IMG/VR virus record: IMGVR_UViG_3300042934_000594
Location: 1-64,000 of that record
Strand: one strand, 5' to 3'
Source of the DNA: a virus
DNA: 64,000 bases
Of this stretch, positions 58,682-64,000 are shown piece by piece (position 1 is the first letter of the stretch; the number at the start of each line of letters is the position of its first letter). The notes beneath the pieces were generated by a model. That model saw only the letters and a list, made by a program, of their open reading frames with translations, was not told the DNA's origin and searched no databases. The translations under genes were made by a program, and so were the position numbers.

Positions 58682-59656
58682 ATGAACGAAGACCGTAAAC
58701 CCGGTGTACTGCAACGACTCAAGACCGCTGTGCGCAAAGTGTTCAAACGCCCAGCCCCTGAACCCAAGACCTTGGACGACACCGTCAAGCGCAAGGACGC
58801 CATGCCGGAAGCGATGCGTCAACACGCCCCCGAGCGCGGTCCTCTGGAACTGCCTACTCGCCAGATAGGTGAAGTAGAGCATGTATTCTTCACTCAACAA
58901 CCCGCAGACCCATCCGGCGTTACTCTGCACCGAGAGGAGGTTGACCAGGTTCAGTGGTCGCTCGATTGGTTCATGACCACCGCCGTTGCCGACCGGGCTG
59001 CCTTCGAATCGTTTCTGATGGACAACTGGTCGTCCTTCCAGGGCAGTGCCATCACCGATACGATCTTTCGTACCAAGCTCATCCGATCCAAACTCACGGA
59101 TTTCTTCCGCGATCATCCCCAGATGCATTTTGTGTTGCCCAACGAGTACAACGGCATCAAGGTCATCCACTGGGGGATTGCCAAAGAAGAAGACCGCACC
59201 GCATTCATTGAGATGTTCCGTGAGAAACACTGGTTGATCCGTGGGTTCACGCCTATTGAAGCGGATGACTTCAGTTTCAACCAGCCCGATGCGCAAAAAC
59301 AGCTTGATGCCTTTCTGGGCGAGCACTACCTGACTACCGCCGTGCACCCGGAAACCTTGGCCAGTTTCCAAGCGGCGGCTGCGTTGGACCTGAATGCAAG
59401 CCCCGAACCCTTTACGGGCAACCCGTACATCGTGGACCCTAAATCACCGGTCGGTCAGGTGCTGGCCCGGCAGTCGGGCAAGGCTCGTGTACAGGATGCG
59501 GTCGACGACGTCATTGAGCGTCTGGGTGGGATCGTCCCTGATGAAGCCGGGCACGCCAGTCGGGTCACCCCGATGACGGAGAAGCCGGTAAAGTTCCGTC
59601 AACAGGGTCAACCTCGCAACACCCGTAAGAAATCTAAGAAACCTGGTAAGAAATAA
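58682..59656 (+). CDS. Unknown protein, 324 aa, basic at both ends
   Basis: ATG 58682 is six bases after AGAGG; a GTG at 58676 is possible. The N-terminal 30 residues are basic (RLKTAVRKVFKRPAPEPK), the middle is globular and acidic, and the end is a disordered basic tail (RKKSKKPGKK). The basic tails suggest binding to DNA, RNA or acidic proteins. No family recognised. Followed nine bases later by the QueC-like gene. Confidence 0.64.
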   Translation: MNEDRKPGVLQRLKTAVRKVFKRPAPEPKTLDDTVKRKDAMPEAMRQHAPERGPLELPTRQIGEVEHVFFTQQPADPSGVTLHREEVDQVQWSLDWFMTTAVADRAAFESFLMDNWSSFQGSAITDTIFRTKLIRSKLTDFFRDHPQMHFVLPNEYNGIKVIHWGIAKEEDRTAFIEMFREKHWLIRGFTPIEADDFSFNQPDAQKQLDAFLGEHYLTTAVHPETLASFQAAAALDLNASPEPFTGNPYIVDPKSPVGQVLARQSGKARVQDAVDDVIERLGGIVPDEAGHASRVTPMTEKPVKFRQQGQPRNTRKKSKKPGKK

Positions 59657-59665
59657 GGAGTGGAT

Positions 59666-60934
59666 ATGACTGATGAGAAGCGCCCCCTGATCCTGTGGTC
59701 CGGGGGTTTGGATTCAACGTTCCTGATGTACCAACAGCTGCTCAATGGGCCGGTGGATTACATTGTCATGGACGGGGGTCAAAGCCGGTCTAAGATCCGC
59801 ATGGAGGAGGAAGCGCGCACCAAGGCACTGAATTGGTTCGCTGCGCAGGGCCTGCCCTACCCGCATCAATTGAACACGGCCGATCCCATGACGCTGGCTA
59901 AGATGCCCGGCATCAGTTGGTCGCAAACGATCCCGTGGTTGATCGGTGCGTTGTATGCCGCGGACCATCGTAAGCACCACAGTGTGATGATCGCCTACGT
60001 GATCGGTGATGAACCAGTGCACCTGAAGGACGTCTTCAGTCAAACCTTCGAAGGCCTGCAACGGATTTCCAAACACGGTGACCCCGTTCCCCTGTGCTTC
60101 CCGTTCCTGGATGGGTTCGTCAACAAGCGCCGGATCTTGCACGAGATCCCCCGTGGCCTGCTCGAGTGCGTCTGGTACTGCGAGCTGCCTGAGAAAATCA
60201 ACGTCACCCCGTGTCAGTTTGAGATGGTCAGTGGCAAGCGGTGTGAATGGAAGGCTAACGATCAGTTGGTGATTGAGGTCATCCAGGAAGGGGATGTGGA
60301 ACGCGTCGAATTGAGTGCGCTTTACCTTCAACCTGAACACCGGGTGGTCATGCCCGACGGCTCTGTCGAGGTGGTCAGCAAAGCGGTCGAGCAAATCGAC
60401 AACGTGTACATCTGGCAGCGTTGCAATAACTGTCCGGCGTGTGTGACGCATGACCTGGAACTGGTGCGCTATCAGCGCCTGGGTAAACACATCGGCTATC
60501 GCAAGGATGTGGGCGTGGAGGATCCTGTACCTGCCCCGGGTAAAGAGCTGCCACCCCCGGACGCCACCGTGTTCCTGGTGGCCACCGCTGAGCAAGTCTT
60601 GACCATCGCGCAAAGCGGTCTCACCGCCGGCACCCAGTTCCACGCCACCTCAGAACAGGCCGCCCTGGAAGTCAACAACTGGCTGGCGGGTGGGTTCCCA
60701 GGGGACGACATCCGCGTGATCGAAGTGGACTACCATTCGGGCATGCGTGGGCAAGACGCTCCAGCCAAAGACTGGATCTTAGACTGTGCGTTGAGCACAG
60801 GTTTCATCCGCCGCCTGCGCGATCGCAATGGCACCCAACTGCTCTGGCCCGTCCCGTGGGAAGAAACAAGCACCCCGGACGACGTCGTCGAGCAACTCGT
60901 CGAACTGGCAAACACACTCAAAGAGGAGGTCTAA
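59666..60934 (+). CDS. PP-loop ATPase, QueC-like
   Basis: ATG 59666 is fixed by AAGGAG. PP-loop SGGLDS at residues 12-17 (LILWSGGLDSTFL) activates a carboxyl or carbonyl with ATP. A zinc-type CNNCPAC (Cys 253, 256, 259) with another cysteine upstream (KRCEW near 192) resembles the QueC zinc site. QueC makes preQ0, the precursor of queuosine in tRNA and of 7-deazaguanine DNA modifications found in several phages. The protein is 422 residues, about twice QueC, with an insert between the two motifs and about 110 extra C-terminal residues, so another PP-loop reaction is possible. No QueD, QueE or FolE gene lies in this window. Confidence 0.68.
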   Translation: MTDEKRPLILWSGGLDSTFLMYQQLLNGPVDYIVMDGGQSRSKIRMEEEARTKALNWFAAQGLPYPHQLNTADPMTLAKMPGISWSQTIPWLIGALYAADHRKHHSVMIAYVIGDEPVHLKDVFSQTFEGLQRISKHGDPVPLCFPFLDGFVNKRRILHEIPRGLLECVWYCELPEKINVTPCQFEMVSGKRCEWKANDQLVIEVIQEGDVERVELSALYLQPEHRVVMPDGSVEVVSKAVEQIDNVYIWQRCNNCPACVTHDLELVRYQRLGKHIGYRKDVGVEDPVPAPGKELPPPDATVFLVATAEQVLTIAQSGLTAGTQFHATSEQAALEVNNWLAGGFPGDDIRVIEVDYHSGMRGQDAPAKDWILDCALSTGFIRRLRDRNGTQLLWPVPWEETSTPDDVVEQLVELANTLKEEV

Positions 60935-61263
60935 TGAAACGCATCAAGGATCTGATTAAAGCGTATGCGGTGGCTCCCATCGAAGTGGACCATGATGACC
61001 TGATTGATGGCAACCTGACGGTGTGGTACTCCACCGACGGTACACACGCTGAGCAGCGGTTGCTCAAGCACGACAACGAACCCCTGGCCGAAGGCGATCT
61101 TTACTATGGGTTCATGCCGATCGAAGGTACACAAGTGGCGGTGATGAACTTCCATTACTTGCACAACCTGCGTACCAACCGTATAAGCCCGGCATTGCGC
61201 CAGTGGCCCCAAGGCTTTCGAGCCATCCTCAGCGGCACTGCTTACGTCACCCCCAAGGAGTAA
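60934..61263 (+). CDS. Hypothetical protein, 109 aa
   Basis: Starts in the stop of the QueC-like gene (TAATG), preceded by GAGGAGGTC. Basic N-terminus (KRIKDLIKAYAV), then globular. Translation is coupled to the QueC-like gene. No family recognised. Confidence 0.62.
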   Translation: MKRIKDLIKAYAVAPIEVDHDDLIDGNLTVWYSTDGTHAEQRLLKHDNEPLAEGDLYYGFMPIEGTQVAVMNFHYLHNLRTNRISPALRQWPQGFRAILSGTAYVTPKE

Positions 61264-61265
61264 CC

Positions 61266-61361
61266 ATGGCTTCCATGTATGGCATGTACGGCCTTCGTCG
61301 TACCGTTAAATCCAAACCGTTGCCCAAAGCACTGAACAAGTTGCTGGCCCGGGCGAAGTAA
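61266..61361 (+). CDS. 31-aa basic peptide
   Basis: ATG 61266 follows CAAGGAGTAACC four bases after the preceding stop; TAA ends at 61361. The product starts MASMYGMYGLRRTVKSKPLP and ends KALNKLLARAK: Met/Tyr/Gly then strongly basic. The excellent ribosome site supports translation. It sits just upstream of the promoter for phuZ. No family recognised. Confidence 0.55.
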   Translation: MASMYGMYGLRRTVKSKPLPKALNKLLARAK

Positions 61362-61383
61362 AGAAACACCCGTAGCAATGTAG

Positions 61384-61391
61384 TATGTAAC
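61384..61391 (+). promoter_or_regulatory. Putative phage RNA polymerase promoter for phuZ, TATGTAAC
   Basis: TATGTAAC in the 98-base gap before ATG 61460; the same octamer is found at 5105 and 36530. Confidence 0.5.
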
Positions 61392-61459
61392 AAACCCTTT
61401 CCCTTCAGCCAGACGCGGTGCGTCTGGTTTATTTCCTCACTGTAACTAGGAGTTTCACC

Positions 61460-62398
61460 ATGTCTAAGATCAAAGCCCGTCTGTACAACTGCGGTGGTGC
61501 CGGTACTGACCTCGGCCTGCAAGTGCAGTCGGACACGTTCACCAAGTGCTACGTCGATGCCAGCGACTCCAACCTCAAAGAAGGCATGGACAAAGCAGAC
61601 TGCTTCTTCATCCCAGGTTTGAAAGGATCGGGCAAGAACCGCGCTGAAAACGCCAAGATCATCGCGCCGATCATCCCTGAGATCATGGATGCTCACGAGC
61701 CAGGTGAATTCAACGTCGTGGTGTACTCGCTGGCCGGCGGCAGCGGTTCGGTGATCGGTCCGTACATCGTGCGCTACCTGTTGGAACAGAACCTGCCGGT
61801 GATCTCGGTAGTGATCGGTGTCACCGATTCGGCGACCGACATCAAGAACAGCATGAACACGCTCAAAACCCTGGAAGCGTTCTCGGCGGCTACCCGCTTG
61901 CCGGCGGTGGTCAACTACCACGAAAACGTGTCGGGCCAACCACAGCGTATCACCGACCAGAGCGTACTGTTCTGCCTGGAAGCTTTGGGCGACCTGTTGA
62001 CTCAGGAAAACGATCGTCTGGACTTGATGGACCTGACCAACGCGGTTCAGTTCCACAAGGTCACCCCGATCCCGGCGCAGTTGGCCTACATGGGCATCTT
62101 CGACAATCGTCAGTCGGCCACGCAAGTGCCTGAACCGATCGTCACCGTGTCGCTGTACCAAGACCCGGACAAGAACATCGCCGTGGGTCAACCACACGTG
62201 GCGTACGCCGGTCTGCCGCGCAACGAGATCACCTCCGAGCAGCTGCACTTCATCGTCAACACCGCGACCATGGAACAGATCACCACCGATCTGATCACCA
62301 GTCAAACGGCGTTGAACCAGAAGCTTGGCGGTTACCGCAGTCGTAAGCCGGTGGTCTCGGTCGACGACAACATGGCGGCCGATGGCCTGGTGCTCTAA
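61460..62398 (+). CDS. phuZ: PhuZ-type phage tubulin
   Basis: Tubulin/FtsZ-fold GTPase whose filaments centre and rotate the phage nucleus in phiKZ-like phages. ATG 61460 follows CTAGGAGTTTCACC. The 312 residues match the phage family: N-terminal GGAG turn (12-15), the G-box YSLAGGSGSVIGP (89-101), the T7 loop DRLDLMDLTNAVQF (185-198) with Asp 188 and Asp 191 at the catalytic position, and the C-terminal acidic tail VVSVDDNMAADGLVL that contacts the next subunit in PhuZ. Codons are strongly C/G-ending, so it is probably made in quantity. Confidence 0.92.
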   Translation: MSKIKARLYNCGGAGTDLGLQVQSDTFTKCYVDASDSNLKEGMDKADCFFIPGLKGSGKNRAENAKIIAPIIPEIMDAHEPGEFNVVVYSLAGGSGSVIGPYIVRYLLEQNLPVISVVIGVTDSATDIKNSMNTLKTLEAFSAATRLPAVVNYHENVSGQPQRITDQSVLFCLEALGDLLTQENDRLDLMDLTNAVQFHKVTPIPAQLAYMGIFDNRQSATQVPEPIVTVSLYQDPDKNIAVGQPHVAYAGLPRNEITSEQLHFIVNTATMEQITTDLITSQTALNQKLGGYRSRKPVVSVDDNMAADGLVL

Positions 62399-62474
62399 CC
62401 CTCCCAGCAGCGGGGCTCTGAAAAGGGTCCCGTTTCACCCTTAGTTATGAGGGTAAGCACCGGGAGGACATGGC

Positions 62475-62987
62475 ATGTCAAAGTCCGCTGTCAAACACCT
62501 CGATCAGGCAGTGGCAACGGAGCTGGGCTTACAGAACAGTCCCTTCGCCATGACGTTCAAGCATGCACGACAACTTCACCGAGTGATCACAGGGTTTGTC
62601 TTTGCGTTCGAGAAAGACGGCCTGGTGCATTTCGACGAAGTAGGGATTTGGGACTCCACGCAGGGACTCAGGCATAAGGTCACCCGTTTCATCTCTCACC
62701 CTCGTATCGAACAACGGTTATCCAAAAGGCAGTACCAACGTTGGTACGTGCGAGATGAGAATGCTTTGTATCCCCTGCAAACAGCAAAGGTCGAGGACTT
62801 GAAAGATAACTTCTACTTTGTCGTGGACGACAACCCCTGTCACCGTACGCAGATAGTCATGAACGAAGAGACACAGTTCATCCGTAAGAAACCGTTGCTG
62901 GCAATGCGTAAACCTCACATCCCGTGGGGCGTACCCATGCCTGTCATCGTGGTCACCAAGCGTCAACGTATGGCCGTAGCAACATAG
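62475..62987 (+). CDS. Hypothetical protein, 170 aa
   Basis: ATG 62475 follows GGGAGGACATGGC. Basic, soluble (FKHARQLHRVITGFVFAF; RIEQRLSKRQYQRWY). It follows phuZ by 76 bases, across hairpin-forming sequence (ACCCTTAG/ATGAGGGT), so it may be co-transcribed. No family recognised. Confidence 0.64.
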   Translation: MSKSAVKHLDQAVATELGLQNSPFAMTFKHARQLHRVITGFVFAFEKDGLVHFDEVGIWDSTQGLRHKVTRFISHPRIEQRLSKRQYQRWYVRDENALYPLQTAKVEDLKDNFYFVVDDNPCHRTQIVMNEETQFIRKKPLLAMRKPHIPWGVPMPVIVVTKRQRMAVAT

Positions 62988-63011
62988 CGCCCTCCCGGTT
63001 GTGGGAGGGCG
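62988..63011. terminator. Bidirectional terminator
   Basis: Stem CGCCCTCCC/GGGAGGGCG, left flank CATAG, right flank TTTATGTCGTCTTTTCTTTTT. It closes the + unit at 62987 and the - unit at 63031. Confidence 0.88.
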
Positions 63012-63030
63012 TTTATGTCGTCTTTTCTTT

Positions 63031-63741
63031 TTAGTTCAATTGCTCAAGCACCGGTCGCCAACACACCATGATGTCGGTGTCCTTGTCCATCAGTTCAAAC
63101 CCGTCCACCCCACTGCGCACCAGTCCATTGGTACCCCCGTCGGTTTCACGCGTCCAGGCCAGTTTATCCAACCCCAGCTCAACCGCTGTCATGCTGGCAA
63201 ACTGACCGTTCTGCAAAGCACCGAAGAGGCGGTTCCATTCCGAACCACTGCCATCGGAGGCTCCTACGGGATTGTTCACTGAACCGCGCAGCAGTCGGAG
63301 CTTGTATTGGCGCCCATCGATCGTGGCCAGGGTATTGCCGGTACTGAGGTCTGCTTGCTCCAGTTGGTTGTAGGAGACGTCAGACATGATGGGCAGCTTT
63401 GGAGTGTAAACGTAGTTACCGTCTACCATGAACTTAAGCCACGGGGTTTCACCGTTGATGGGTACGCCGTCATCCAGACCCACCGATGTGCGGATCAAGT
63501 TCACGGTGGTGAAGTCTTCTTGCGAGACCTCACCGTACCAGGCCAGGGTATCGTCCCCAGCCAGGCGCGTAGCGTTTGCCGTCACGGCCCGAAAGCCTAG
63601 AACTTCAAACCCACCCACCGTCACACCGTCATGGAACCGTAAGGCTTTCTTTTCCAGGTCAATCGACAGCCGACCTTCAGGGAGCAGCAGGGCATCGTTT
63701 TGTGCGGTAGTGCCCCGCGTGACTTTAATGTTCAAGTTCAT
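63031..63741 (-). CDS. Tail-fibre protein, MTD-N-like front
   Basis: ATG 63741 follows TTGGAGTTTGTA. Residues 1-45 (NLNIKVTRGTTAQNDALLLP...RFHDGVTVGG) have the N-terminal fibre pattern RGTTAQN...LRFHDGVTVGG found at the base of phage tail fibres and the Bordetella phage tropism protein. Residues 70-150 (WYGEV...TPWLKFMVDGNYVYTPKLPI) match 23092-23775, and the end SEWNRLFGA...CWRPVLEQLN matches the fibre ends at 23775 and 63770. Receptor-binding or adaptor role in the virion is likely. 236 residues. Confidence 0.75.
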   Translation of the reverse strand: MNLNIKVTRGTTAQNDALLLPEGRLSIDLEKKALRFHDGVTVGGFEVLGFRAVTANATRLAGDDTLAWYGEVSQEDFTTVNLIRTSVGLDDGVPINGETPWLKFMVDGNYVYTPKLPIMSDVSYNQLEQADLSTGNTLATIDGRQYKLRLLRGSVNNPVGASDGSGSEWNRLFGALQNGQFASMTAVELGLDKLAWTRETDGGTNGLVRSGVDGFELMDKDTDIMVCWRPVLEQLN

Positions 63742-63769
63742 TACAAACTCCAAGAGCTGCAACTTGCGT

Positions 63770-64000
63770 TTATTGTGGTACCAGTTCGAGTAAAGGCCGC
63801 CAGTTAAGGGTGGCTGAATTTACAGCCGCGCTGGTGAAGTACAAAGGTCCCGTGCCCCCGCGTAGCACGGCAGCACCACCTGCCGTGAGTTCCTGACAGA
63901 CGCTAGGAACCGTTAACCCCAGTTCGGCGTTACTGAAGTTCGCCCAGCGGCTGGCCTGCCCTAGGGAGGTGGTGATCGGGTTAAACAAACTGTTCCACTC
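63770..64000 (-). CDS. Tail-fibre C-terminal fragment, 5' end beyond window
   Basis: The - frame is open from the window end to TAA at 63770-63772; 76 residues are visible. EWNSLFNPITTSLGQASRWA at the start and NWRPLLELVPQ at the end match the C-terminal module of the fibre proteins at 63031 and 23092 (EWNRL...WRPVLEQL). The upstream part, probably with an MTD-N-like front, lies outside. It is followed by the next fibre gene with 28 bases between, so the two form one - unit. Confidence 0.68.
   Translation of the reverse strand, partial: EWNSLFNPITTSLGQASRWANFSNAELGLTVPSVCQELTAGGAAVLRGGTGPLYFTSAAVNSATLNWRPLLELVPQ

Noticed and set aside
61247-62305. 352-residue open frame on the - strand opposite phuZ
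   Set aside because: Antisense shadow of a C/G-ending coding sequence; Arg/His/Val-rich, with no recognisable domain.

Overview
The window is a segment of a large, strictly lytic-type myovirus (jumbo phage) genome, and the likely host is Pseudomonas. The evidence is a terminase large subunit, a contractile tail sheath and tube pair, a class Ia ribonucleotide reductase, dihydrofolate reductase, a complete NAD+-dependent DNA ligase, four clear tRNA genes, and a PhuZ-type phage tubulin (61460-62398) whose G-box, catalytic loop and C-terminal acidic tail closely match the spindle protein of nucleus-forming phiKZ-like phages. The order terminase, virion proteins, sheath, tube, PhuZ also resembles phiKZ. 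The high GC content by eye, the many N-termini of the MSNVIDLF type and the strong Shine-Dalgarno sequences fit a Pseudomonas host. The host assignment is inference; neither phage RNA polymerase nor the phage-nucleus shell protein is visible in this window.

Layout. 1-24541 (all +): a dense accessory region of about 47 small genes, often overlapping by 1-13 bases, mostly unrecognised. It includes a proteasome-like Ntn hydrolase, a DEDD exonuclease, two ADP-ribosyltransferase-like proteins, an HD phosphohydrolase, DNA ligase, an Arc-like repressor and three tail-fibre/lectin-like proteins. 24541-25860: a tRNA array (Tyr, Gln, Asp, Asn) interleaved with four tRNA-sized structured elements that are not canonical tRNAs. 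25340-30502 (+): small unknown genes. 30546-35877 (-): nucleotide metabolism (NrdA, NrdB), an unknown protein and a third possible ADP-ribosyltransferase. 35981-38008 (+): DHFR and DUF1353. 38049-40214 (-): TerL. 40372-46889 (+): unknown genes, a NUMOD-like fragment and an ATP-grasp protein. 46945-52236 (-): three virion proteins. 52373-56055 (+): sheath, tube and small genes. 56094-57380 (-): one unknown large protein. 57474-62987 (+): a non-coding AT-rich segment, a QueC-like protein and PhuZ. 63031-64000 (-): tail-fibre proteins, the last cut by the window end.

Two regulatory codes are visible. First, intergenic regions carry TAT(A/G)TNAC motifs (three share CTATATNACNCAGG) that match the known phiKZ early promoter sequence. 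Second, nearly every transcription unit ends in a GC hairpin flanked by CATA on the left and followed by TTTATGCCGTCT on the right, placing a TATG (the phiKZ late-promoter core) at the end of the terminator. The tRNA array instead has two copies of a different bipartite motif with an extended -10 element, suggesting the host polymerase reads it. No gene-free stretch exceeds 300 bases except the tRNA array; no CRISPR, insertion sequence, integrase or rRNA was seen.
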